NCBI GenBank assembly: GCA_949358305.1
Contig: OX442323.1
Coordinates: 808,001 to 868,000, forward strand
DNA: 60,000 nucleotides
DNA from: Strigamia acuminata
Lineage: Eukaryota > Arthropoda > Chilopoda > Geophilomorpha > Linotaeniidae
Reading direction: 5' to 3'
Position numbers and translations under genes: made by a program. Positions 9,635 to 18,853 of the stretch are shown one piece after another. The stretch's first letter is position 1, and each line of letters begins with the position of its first letter. The notes below the pieces were generated by a model, which saw nothing but the letters and a program-made list of their open reading frames with translations, was not told the DNA's origin and did no database searches.

Positions 9635-11084
9635 TTTTCACTTTACAGGAATTTTGACTTATTAATTTGTTTTTCACTGATTTTTTTTGTCACTTTTCGA
9701 TTTAATTTAGTGTTAATACCTTGCTATTATTTTATTCGTGTCTTTTTGAGTGCATTTATGAACCTTTCTATTAATTTTCCATGATTTTGTGTTTATTGCG
9801 TGCAGTTCTAGTGTTTTCTTCGTTTTCTGGCATACATTTGCGATGCTCGATACGTCATTTTCGGTTCCTAGCGGACTTTTGCTTCCGTCTTCTAACCTTT
9901 CGTTTAGTGTTTTAAAACTCATTTGGAGTTTGTTTTATTACTGTTTCAGACTAATTCGAGTCTGATCTTTCTTTCTGGATGCATTAGAACTGCCCAAAAT
10001 GCTTCGATCGGTTGTTTCTAACGTTCGTTGTCGGCTGCCGTAAAAGCGTAGTCGAGAATGTTCGGTTCGATCAACAATTCGTATTTATTAAACTTGTGTT
10101 TATTCATTCAGTATTTTGTGATGAGAATTAATAATTGTTCTTGTATTTTATTCGATACTTTATTTGTTATTTACATTAAGTGCTTTATATTCCAATTTCG
10201 AATTGTTTTGACGCTTTTGCAATGTTCGCCGGACGCCATGTTTGATCCAATACCTATGTTATGTTCGCCGGTCGCCATGTTTGTCCCAAGCGACGATTAC
10301 ACAATGTAACCGTTATTTTTGTATTTTATATTCTTATAATCTGCATTTACTATTTCATTTCGAAGTGTTTTCACCTGTATTCTTTGCTATTTTTGCATTT
10401 TTATTCCGTTCGGAATTCAAATGTTTTGATTGCATCATTTTGCTTGACGCTGATTGGTTGTCTCGATCGTCTGCTTGACGATCATTGTTTTCGCTCCGTT
10501 TGCATTGTTTTACTTTTCAGATCGAATCGTTATGATTAGCTTTTTTATTCACTGCATTCTTGTGATCATTTTGGTATGTCACAATCTTTATTTCGTGCAG
10601 TTTTTATGTAACTACAACTTTGCTGTGATTTCGTTTCCTCCGTTGCTATGACAACGGAGTTTCTTGTGTATCTGTATTTCGCCGCTATCGGCTTGGCGCG
10701 TGCCGTAATTGGGTACTGCGCATGTGCGGTTCCTCAGGAACCAATGTAATCAGTGTATTTTATTCAGTTCTCAACCAACTTTTTAATAAACAAGTTGTTT
10801 TTTGTTAACTCCCGTGTTTTCTATTTTCAACCTTAGTTTTCAATGTGTTGTGAGTAGTTAAGCCTTTCCCTGGATTAGCCATTGATTCAGCACTCCATTG
10901 GATATTAATCAACGGTGTTCCCATCAATGTTCCATGCATTCAACAATAGTTTTCAGTGCGGATTTGTGTTCTCAGCGCGGTTTTCGTACGAATTTAACAA
11001 TACGATCACTTGAGTTTTTAGAAGCGGGAAATTCAAATAGCCCCGACCCCATTCATAGCTGTTTGGTGTTGACAGACCGCAACA
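9635..11084 (+). repeat. BEL 5' LTR, remaining 1450 bp
   Basis: Continues the LTR broken at 1417 and matches 17400-18849 throughout by eye. It ends GACAGACCGCAACA. It contains a near-perfect direct repeat (atgttcgccgg[a/t]cgccatgttt at 10222 and 10261, 39 bp apart) and the putative promoter at 10717-10790. Several 65-92 codon open frames here occur identically in both LTRs and are not considered genes. Confidence 0.95.
10717..10790 (+). promoter_or_regulatory. BEL LTR promoter and polyadenylation module
   Basis: In order: TGCGCATGTGCG (10717-10728), one base off the palindromic NRF-1/Ewg-type TGCGCATGCGCA site; a perfect hairpin palindrome GGTTCCTCAGGAACC (10728-10742); an arthropod-type initiator TCAGTT (10764-10769); and AATAAA (10785-10790). 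If transcription starts at the A of the initiator, R would be short (about 40-45 nt). The corresponding initiator in the 3' LTR is at 18529. Factor identities are inferred from motif resemblance only. Confidence 0.5.
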
Positions 11085-11995
11085 TCGAATACGTTCTTGT
11101 GGTGCACGTGACCAGGATTCCGTCTGAAATCAGTGAGTTTTTCCGGTTCGTTTTGGATACGTTTCTTCGCGTGTTTGTTGCGACGGGAGAACAATACGTT
11201 CGTGATTCGTCGTCTGCTACGAGTGTCGCCGTTCAACGTGACAACAGTCACGACTGGGACAGCTCTTGCGTCGAGTGCGAACTTTTGTGTGTCATCAGCG
11301 GGATTCTACGGTCGCCATCTTGGATAAGGATAACACAACGCGCTGTGCTGAGAAGTCGATTCGCCCCTGGATTTATTGCTTTTCTTGTGTTTTATCATTC
11401 AGTGCATTTATTTTGGAGGTTTTGTTTGCATGAGGGTATTGTTTTGGGTATTCTTTTTGGTGTTATTGCTGTTTCATATGCTAATCTTAAGGGAAATTTA
11501 GTAAAAGTGAATTTTATTGCAAATTGTTTTAGTGTTTTCTTTAATTTTATGCATGCATCTCCATATAACTGGCATAACCAGGGGAGATTTAGATTTTTTG
11601 AAGCTAAAAGCTGGTCAGTCTCTCATTGCAAGGGCTGTCAGTTATTAACGTTAAAATTTAATAGTGATTTTCGTGCGAATTTCGTTCCAAACGAATCGCC
11701 GAAAATATTTCAAACTTGTGTAGGACTTTTTGAGTCACGTTTTTCATACGTGATCAAGGTCGCTCGTTTGTTTTGGCATCCTTGATTGTCAAAACACTCG
11801 ATATTCTTGTGCATTTTCAATTGATTTTTTGTCATTTGGGCAATTAAACGTTGAAAAATTCTGTGTATTTTTGGGGGATAAAATAACAAATTTTATTCTT
11901 TTAAAAAAAATTGAAAGCGAAGTGTTTTTTGTCAAACGAGATTTTATCTTCCTTTTCGCAATTTGCAGCCGTGAATTTGTGAGAGGAGAGAAAAC
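11085..11995 (+). other. BEL leader with an overlapping long open frame
   Basis: The 911-bp leader between the LTR and the gag-pol ATG. A frame that starts inside the LTR (first ATG 10934) remains open through the LTR end to 11785, about 283 codons. Its translation is rich in Phe, Val and Ser with no recognised domain, so I do not call a gene. The leader also has a CGCCATCTTGGATAA motif (11313-11327) nearly identical to one in the Copia LTR. Confidence 0.5.
11100..11120 (+). promoter_or_regulatory. BEL candidate primer binding site
   Basis: TGGTGCACGTGACCAGGATTC starts 15 bases after the LTR end (first bases TGGTGCACGTGACCAGGATT). It resembles the complement of tRNA 3' ends of the His, Gly or Arg type but with an indel. 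The offset is larger than usual, so the call is tentative. Confidence 0.35.
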
Positions 11996-14900
11996 ATGGC
12001 AGATCCTTCCGTGCAAAACATGATCACTCCAGAACAACTCGAAATTTTGGAGACAAAATGGGAAGCGCTACTCACTTCACTCTCCGCTTTGCTGACTGTA
12101 TCGGAGCAGACCAGTGACCCGGGAGAGTTGGAGGCGCTGCTATCTACAGCAAATATTCGAGAGACCCGTGCTGTCAATGAACTCAATGATCTTCAAATAC
12201 ATTCTGAACATGGATTTTATCTTGAAGCCATTGAAAAACTCGAGGCAGTTCAAACAAGAGTGGATCTTCTCCGCGGACGTTGGGAAGTATCTAAACGGTC
12301 CCTTCCTACACTGGGAGGACGACTAAATATGTCAACTGCATCTGGCGGTCATACGACAATGAATGCTTCTTTCCGAAAAATCCAGAAATTGCCAAAATTG
12401 GAGTCTGTGAAGTTCGATGGGGACATTTTGAAGTACAAGACCTTCAAAAGTAACTTCGAAACTTCAGTTCATAAGGACCCAGACTTAAGCGATGTGGAAA
12501 AGCTTCAATATCTACAAACAATGTGTGTTGGCGAAGCAGCCACTTTGATTTCAACTTTTCCCTTGATCGAGGAATCATACCATTTGGCTCGTGAAGAGTT
12601 GGAGAGAAACTACGGGGATGAGGACGCACAGCAAACTGCCCTCATCAAATCAATTAGAGAAATGAAAATTGTTACAAGTGTCTATCCAACTAAAGCGTTA
12701 AGAACAAATTTAACCAAAATTTCTTCCACCGTCAGACTCCTTGAGCAGTTGAAAATACCAATACAAACTTCAGGTGCTTTTCTCATGCCGGATATTATCA
12801 GCAAATTTCCAACTCAGATGGCATTGCGTTTTTATCAGGTGCATGGAATTCAAAACAAAAACATTATGACACTACTTGACTTTTTCTTGAAAGAAGTAGC
12901 TATGGCGGAAAGAACAGACAATTCTTCTCATTCTGAAAAAGTGAAGAAGGAGAAAACTGAAGTCGAGAAAGGCAAGCAAAAGGGTTCCATGACCACGTGT
13001 GCTGCGACTCAAGATTCTAAGCCGCAATCAAATGTTAAAGTGAAGTCCGGAGAGTCCAAACAAGACAACAAATCTTCCAACTCGAAGACCATCAAGTGTA
13101 TTTTTTGTGAAGAAGACCATTTGAATGGTTCATGCAAAAAGGAATTCGAAGTTAATGCGAAGATTGAAATCATCAAGAAAAATAGACTTTGCTTCAATTG
13201 TTTTAGAACTGGCCATCGCGTCGGGGACTGTAAAGTGAAGTTTTCCTGCAAACATTGTGGCGGAAGACACCACTCCACAATTTGCAAAAAGTCAGATGTG
13301 AAGAATTCATCAAGCGTTGTCGAGAAGCCCAAGGAGTCACAAGTGACAACACACGTCTCGTGCGCGATCTCCGCGACTCTTCAATTAATGATATTTACTG
13401 CGAACCTCAAAACCAAAAATGGAGGATCCCACAACATCAGAGGAATGATAGATCCAGGCAGTCACCGATCCTTCATAACTACTGAGTTAGTAGAAAGAAT
13501 CAAGTTGAAAAAATGCGGCAGCATTTCGGCCACGACACAACGCTTTAATGATTCTACTCCTGCTTCAACGGATTATGACGTTTTTAACGTTACTTTGAAA
13601 AGCAGAAATGACACGCAAGAAATCAAAATGACAATGTTATCGGTCGAGAATCTACCAAGAGTGCAAGGAATTTTAAACTCCACTGTAATAGAAAAGGTGA
13701 AAGGATTAAATCTTGAGTTGGCTGAAGAATTACCTGCCAAAACATCCCAAATTGACATTTTATTAGGAGTGGATGTTTGGTGGAAAATTCTGAAAGACGG
13801 CAAGAGGAAAATCAACGAGGATTTGGGCCTTATAAACACTTTATTTGGCTGGGTTCTCACCGGTGCAGCTGGAAACATCGATTTGTTTGATGATGAAGCC
13901 GACTTAACCACGTGTTGCAACACTTGCAACGTTGACATAAATGAGAAGTTGGACAAATTGTGGAATTTGGAGGCAATTGGTATAAATGCTGGTGAAAAAG
14001 AATCCGATTTCACAAGAGATCGCTTTGAAGCCACAACGAAACGTCTTGACGACGGAAGATATGAAGTGATGCTTCCCTTTAATGGACAAGAAACTGACTT
14101 AGAATCCAACTGGGAACTCGCCATGAACCAATTAGCCAACACGCTTAAACGAATCGATGCAAATGATGACTATAAAAAACGTTACGACGACTCAATGTGG
14201 CAGTACATCGAGGAAAATCACGCGGAGGAAGTCCCAAAGGAGGAACGTTTTCTCAAGAAGGGGATATATAATATACCTCACCACCCCGTCATAAAAGAGG
14301 ATCGTGATACTTCTAAATTTAGAATAGTATTTAACGCGTCTTCATCCAAGAAGGGAAAACTTTCCCTCAATGACTGTTTATTTCCGGGACCTTCCCTCAA
14401 CCCTGACTTAATTCTTGTTATTGTGAGATTTCGTCTATATTGCATCCCGATAATAGCGGATATCAAGCAGGCATTCCTGCAGGTTATGATCAACCCGACT
14501 CAAAGAAACTTTCTACGCTTTCTGTGGGTGGCTCGTGATTATTTTAAGCAGCCTTATTCGTGGCAAAACCTGTGGAACAATATTATGATCCTGAGAATGA
14601 TCGTCGTGCCCTTTGGTGTTATTTCCTCACCATTCCTCCTATGCGCCACCATTCGAAAACATGCAAAACAATTCGAGAAAACACACGCAAAAGAAGTTGA
14701 TGCGCTAGATGATGGAATTTTTATGGATGACTTAACATCTGGAGGAGATTTTCCAGCCGACACAACGACACATTGCGAGAGATTAAAAATGATTTTAGAC
14801 AGCGGAAAACTTCCCCTTGTGAAGTGGGCGACTTGCAGTAAAGACGTCTTCGAGAACTTGAAAAAAGAGGGATTCCACATGCGGGGCGAGGAATTTTCTA

Positions 14901-17230
14901 GTCTTGGAATCATCAAAATGCTCGGCATACTGTGGGACACAGAAAAGGACATGATAATGTTTAAAATACCGAAAATTGAAAAAATTCCGATTACGAAGCG
15001 AGAAGTTGTCTCATTTTTAGCTTCAATTTTTGATCCCATGGGACTCTTGGCTCCTGTGATTCTGCAAATGAAATTGCTCATTCAAGCGATCTGGGCTCGG
15101 ACGAAAAAATGGGATGAAAAGATTCTTGATTCAGAGAAAAAAGAAATTGAAGAATGGAATTCCGACATCCAACAACTCAAGGAACTAAAAGTTCAACGTT
15201 GGTTAAATACTTATTCAAGTCAGGACATAACCTTTGAAGTTTTTTGCGACGCCAGCACAAAAGCATTTGGCTGCACGATTTTTGTCGTCAACGTGGAGGG
15301 CAAAAGAACATTGTTGTTAAGTAAATGCCGTATTGCGCCGGCCAAAAAAGTAACTCTTCCTCGACTCGAATTAACAGCAGCAGTGGTTGGAGTCAGAATG
15401 ACAAAATATCTGCTCGAGAACTTTCTTCCTGGATACCCCGTCACTGAAGTTCGTTACTACTCGGACTCCACTATCACACTCGCCTGGATTAATTCTGAAA
15501 AAAATGTTTGGAAACCGTATGTCTCAAACCGTGTTCAGGAAATCATTTCCTTTTCCAAGTCTGAGCAATGGTCTCATGTGCCAACCGAATTCAACCCAGC
15601 TGACCTATTGACCCGTCCACACAACTCAAAAACTTTGATGAACAATAAACTTTGGTGGGACGGTGTTGATGTATCAAAACTGGAAAAGAAAGAAGTTATA
15701 CAGGAAAACCCACCCGATGAAGAGAGAAAATTAATTGTTATGACTATTCAAGTAAAAGAGAATTTTATTTACAAATTTTTCCGACGTTTTAGCAACTACA
15801 ACCGACTTTTGAGAGTGTTTTCCTACATAATGAGATGGAAAAGTCAACTTGTTCGCGGTGAGCCCCTCTCGCCACTCGAGTTGGAGGCAAACCAACTGAA
15901 GATCCTAAAACTTTCGCAGAAATTACATTTTTTGGAGGAGGTTGAGGATGTAAAAAACAAAAGGGAATTAAGCAAACATTCCACTTTAAAGAATTTCGAG
16001 CTCTTTATTGACGAAAACGGATTACTGAGACTTCGAAGCCGTTTGAAAAAATCTTTGTTGACATTTGATGAAGTCTATCCCATTATTTTGCATTACGATA
16101 GTTGGATAACACGACTGTTGATCAGAAATGCACATCTAGAACTACTTCACGGTGATATTAGTGAAACCCTTTATCACTTGCGTGAACAATTTTGGATTAT
16201 AAGAGGAAGAAAAACAATTCAGACAGTGATTCGAGAGTGTGCAATTTGCAGACGTGCTAAACTTGCGAGAAATAACCCTTCTACTGGTGACCTTCCCACT
16301 GAACGTGTAACTCCAGCGGCTCCATTCCAACACACTGGAATTGATCATCTTGGACCCATTTATGTTGGCAACAACAAAAAAGAACGAAAAAAGGTTTATA
16401 TTCTTTTATTCACGTGTATGGTGACAAGAAGCCTACACTTAGAAGTGTCCGAAGACCTTTCTGTTCCCAAGTTTTTGTTAGCAATGCGACGATTTGGAGC
16501 TCGCTTTGGATATCCTGCCAAAATATTCTCAGATAATAGCAAAACATTTGAACGCGGTAGTGTGGAGTTACAATCATGGGGCAAGCTCATTGGTCACAAG
16601 GACATACAGACTTTCCTATCTGAAAAAAGAGTGTTATGGACTTTTATTCCACCACTGTCCCCCTGGATGGGAGGGGCATGGGAGCGCCTTGTCCGTTCAG
16701 TTAAAGATAAACTTCGAAAAACTTTGCTTCGATATACCGTTGATTTGGAGACTCTTCAAACTTTAGCTTTGGAAATTGGTTCCGTATTAAATTCAAGACC
16801 TTTGTCCTACGTTCCCGACAGTGTTGATGGAGGCAGAATTTTGGCGCCTGAAAATTTTTTAACCGGTGGTTTACCAAAATACCTTATAAACAAAAAATTG
16901 AGTGCCATCAAAAAGACGGATTTAAGAAAATTAGACATTAAACGCAGACAGTTCATTTGGGAATTTTGGAGAGTGTGGAGAAAAAGTTATCTTATGCAAT
17001 TGCGAAATTTTTATGAAACCAAAGGCGATAAAAATTTCAAAAACCTCAAAGTGAATCAGATTGTGTTGTTAGAAAAAATAGGAACAAATCCCTATTTTTG
17101 GCCACTTGCCCGGATAAAGGAGATTTTTCCAGGTGAGGATGGTTTTACTCGAGTCATTAAAGTAGTGCTACCAGATGGACGTGAACTGAAAAGATCAGTT
17201 AAGCATGTGAGAGCTCTTGAACTGGACTGA
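11996..17230 (+). CDS. gag-pol: BEL Gag-Pol polyprotein, intact (1744 aa)
   Basis: A single uninterrupted ORF starting at ATG 11996 (aaaacATGGC). Domain order: N-terminal helical region; DUF1759-type Gag core (about 135-270, FDGDILKYKTFKSNFE); zinc fingers, including C368-x2-C371, a standard CX2CX4HX4C knuckle at C399-C412 and a second from C418; aspartic protease with MIDPGSHRSFI (D486), where the usual DSG/DTG triad reads DPG; BEL-type RT with FMDD (909-912); RNase H with FCDASTKAFG (D1085); integrase with H1380, C1415 and C1418 of the zinc domain and catalytic D1450 (GIDHLG), D1513 (FSDNS) and E1563 (GGAWERL); and a C-terminal DUF5641-like region. It makes particles, copies the RNA and integrates the cDNA. 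Length and order are normal for BEL/Pao. Only the DPG protease motif is unusual. Confidence 0.95.
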   Translation: MADPSVQNMITPEQLEILETKWEALLTSLSALLTVSEQTSDPGELEALLSTANIRETRAVNELNDLQIHSEHGFYLEAIEKLEAVQTRVDLLRGRWEVSKRSLPTLGGRLNMSTASGGHTTMNASFRKIQKLPKLESVKFDGDILKYKTFKSNFETSVHKDPDLSDVEKLQYLQTMCVGEAATLISTFPLIEESYHLAREELERNYGDEDAQQTALIKSIREMKIVTSVYPTKALRTNLTKISSTVRLLEQLKIPIQTSGAFLMPDIISKFPTQMALRFYQVHGIQNKNIMTLLDFFLKEVAMAERTDNSSHSEKVKKEKTEVEKGKQKGSMTTCAATQDSKPQSNVKVKSGESKQDNKSSNSKTIKCIFCEEDHLNGSCKKEFEVNAKIEIIKKNRLCFNCFRTGHRVGDCKVKFSCKHCGGRHHSTICKKSDVKNSSSVVEKPKESQVTTHVSCAISATLQLMIFTANLKTKNGGSHNIRGMIDPGSHRSFITTELVERIKLKKCGSISATTQRFNDSTPASTDYDVFNVTLKSRNDTQEIKMTMLSVENLPRVQGILNSTVIEKVKGLNLELAEELPAKTSQIDILLGVDVWWKILKDGKRKINEDLGLINTLFGWVLTGAAGNIDLFDDEADLTTCCNTCNVDINEKLDKLWNLEAIGINAGEKESDFTRDRFEATTKRLDDGRYEVMLPFNGQETDLESNWELAMNQLANTLKRIDANDDYKKRYDDSMWQYIEENHAEEVPKEERFLKKGIYNIPHHPVIKEDRDTSKFRIVFNASSSKKGKLSLNDCLFPGPSLNPDLILVIVRFRLYCIPIIADIKQAFLQVMINPTQRNFLRFLWVARDYFKQPYSWQNLWNNIMILRMIVVPFGVISSPFLLCATIRKHAKQFEKTHAKEVDALDDGIFMDDLTSGGDFPADTTTHCERLKMILDSGKLPLVKWATCSKDVFENLKKEGFHMRGEEFSSLGIIKMLGILWDTEKDMIMFKIPKIEKIPITKREVVSFLASIFDPMGLLAPVILQMKLLIQAIWARTKKWDEKILDSEKKEIEEWNSDIQQLKELKVQRWLNTYSSQDITFEVFCDASTKAFGCTIFVVNVEGKRTLLLSKCRIAPAKKVTLPRLELTAAVVGVRMTKYLLENFLPGYPVTEVRYYSDSTITLAWINSEKNVWKPYVSNRVQEIISFSKSEQWSHVPTEFNPADLLTRPHNSKTLMNNKLWWDGVDVSKLEKKEVIQENPPDEERKLIVMTIQVKENFIYKFFRRFSNYNRLLRVFSYIMRWKSQLVRGEPLSPLELEANQLKILKLSQKLHFLEEVEDVKNKRELSKHSTLKNFELFIDENGLLRLRSRLKKSLLTFDEVYPIILHYDSWITRLLIRNAHLELLHGDISETLYHLREQFWIIRGRKTIQTVIRECAICRRAKLARNNPSTGDLPTERVTPAAPFQHTGIDHLGPIYVGNNKKERKKVYILLFTCMVTRSLHLEVSEDLSVPKFLLAMRRFGARFGYPAKIFSDNSKTFERGSVELQSWGKLIGHKDIQTFLSEKRVLWTFIPPLSPWMGGAWERLVRSVKDKLRKTLLRYTVDLETLQTLALEIGSVLNSRPLSYVPDSVDGGRILAPENFLTGGLPKYLINKKLSAIKKTDLRKLDIKRRQFIWEFWRVWRKSYLMQLRNFYETKGDKNFKNLKVNQIVLLEKIGTNPYFWPLARIKEIFPGEDGFTRVIKVVLPDGRELKRSVKHVRALELD

Positions 17231-17283
17231 TTTGTTTGAGCTCGTTGTGTTTTCTCTTCTCTGTTCTCTCGCCGGCAATTCGC
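17231..17283 (+). other. BEL pol-to-LTR spacer without a clear polypurine tract
   Basis: Only 53 bp separate the stop codon from the 3' LTR. The bases just before the LTR are ccggcaattcgc and the segment upstream is pyrimidine-rich (tttctcttctctgttctctc), so no plus-strand primer of the usual purine type is visible. Confidence 0.6.
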
Positions 17284-18849
17284 TGTTGCAAGACAGCGTG
17301 GAAGAATTGTTGTGCTGAGATTGTGTCAATAAATATTACTAATTGCTTTGATTTGTTTAATTTTGCTTTAGTGTTTTATTTTTCATAATTAATTGATATT
17401 TTTCACTTTACAGGAATTTTGACTTATTAATTTGTTTTTCACTGATTTTTTTTGTCACTTTTCGATTTAATTTAGTGTTAATACCTTGCTATTATTTTAT
17501 TCGTGTCTTTTTGAGTGCATTTATGAACCTTTCTATTAATTTTCCATGATTTTGTGTTTATTGCGTGCAGTTCTAGTGTTTTCTTCGTTTTCTGGCATAC
17601 ATTTGCGATGCTCGATACGTCATTTTCGGTTCCTAGCGGACTTTTGCTTCCGTCTTCTAACCTTTCGTTTAGTGTTTTAAAACTCATTTGGAGTTTGTTT
17701 TATTACTGTTTCAGACTAATTCGAGTCTGATCTTTCTTTCTGGATGCATTAGAACTGCCCAAAATGCTTCGATCGGTTGTTTCTAACGTTCGTTGTCGGC
17801 TGCCGTAAAAGCGTAGTCGAGAATGTTCGGTTCGATCAACAATTCGTATTTATTAAACTTGTGTTTATTCATTCAGTATTTTGTGATGAGAATTAATAAT
17901 TGTTCTTGTATTTTATTCGATACTTTATTTGTTATTTACATTAAGTGCTTTATATTCCAATTTCGAATTGTTTTGACGCTTTTGCAATGTTCGCCGGACG
18001 CCATGTTTGATCCAATACCTATGTTATGTTCGCCGGTCGCCATGTTTGTCCCAAGCGACGATTACACAATGTAACCGTTATTTTTGTATTTTATATTCTT
18101 ATAATCTGCATTTACTATTTCATTTCGAAGTGTTTTCACCTGTATTCTTTGCTATTTTTGCATTTTTATTCCGTTCGGAATTCAAATGTTTTGATTGCAT
18201 CATTTTGCTTGACGCTGATTGGTTGTCTCGATCGTCTGCTTGACGATCATTGTTTTCGCTCCGTTTGCATTGTTTTACTTTTCAGATCGAATCGTTATGA
18301 TTAGCTTTTTTATTCACTGCATTCTTGTGATCATTTTGGTATGTCACAATCTTTATTTCGTGCAGTTTTTATGTAACTACAACTTTGCTGTGATTTCGTT
18401 TCCTCCGTTGCTATGACAACGGAGTTTCTTGTGTATCTGTATTTCGCCGCTATCGGCTTGGCGCGTGCCGTAATTGGGTACTGCGCATGTGCGGTTCCTC
18501 AGGAACCAATGTAATCAGTGTATTTTATTCAGTTCTCAACCAACTTTTTAATAAACAAGTTGTTTTTTGTTAACTCCCGTGTTTTCTATTTTCAACCTTA
18601 GTTTTCAATGTGTTGTGAGTAGTTAAGCCTTTCCCTGGATTAGCCATTGATTCAGCACTCCATTGGATATTAATCAACGGTGTTCCCATCAATGTTCCAT
18701 GCATTCAACAATAGTTTTCAGTGCGGATTTGTGTTCTCAGCGCGGTTTTCGTACGAATTTAACAATACGATCACTTGAGTTTTTAGAAGCGGGAAATTCA
18801 AATAGCCCCGACCCCATTCATAGCTGTTTGGTGTTGACAGACCGCAACA
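17284..18849 (+). repeat. BEL 3' LTR, intact (1566 bp)
   Basis: TGTTGC...GCAACA. It provides the uninterrupted reference for the split 5' LTR and contains the empty Gypsy-A target (gatatttttcac). Positions map to the second 5' piece by adding 7765. Confidence 0.96.
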
Positions 18850-18853
18850 AAGG
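18850..18853. repeat. Target-site duplication of BEL, right copy
   Basis: AAGG, pairing with 1298-1301. Confidence 0.93.

Larger units (their letters stand above)
1302..18849 (+). mobile_element. BEL/Pao LTR retrotransposon, interrupted by Gypsy-A
   Basis: A complete BEL/Pao element inserted in satellite with a 4-bp target duplication. It comprises a 1566-bp 5' LTR (split into 1302-1417 and 9635-11084), a leader, one gag-pol ORF (11996-17230) and a 1566-bp 3' LTR (17284-18849). Without the nested element it is about 9.33 kb. Assignment to BEL/Pao rests on the DUF1759-like Gag region, the FMDD reverse transcriptase motif and the BEL-type integrase with a long second-D to E spacing. The two LTRs have equal length and differ at only one position that I could see (C1383 versus G17365), so the insertion is young. 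Confidence 0.95.

Noticed and set aside
9713-10651. Open frames of 65-92 codons in the BEL 5' LTR
   Set aside because: They recur identically at 17478-18416 in the 3' LTR, lie on several frames of an AT-rich LTR and have no domain; they are LTR sequence, not genes.
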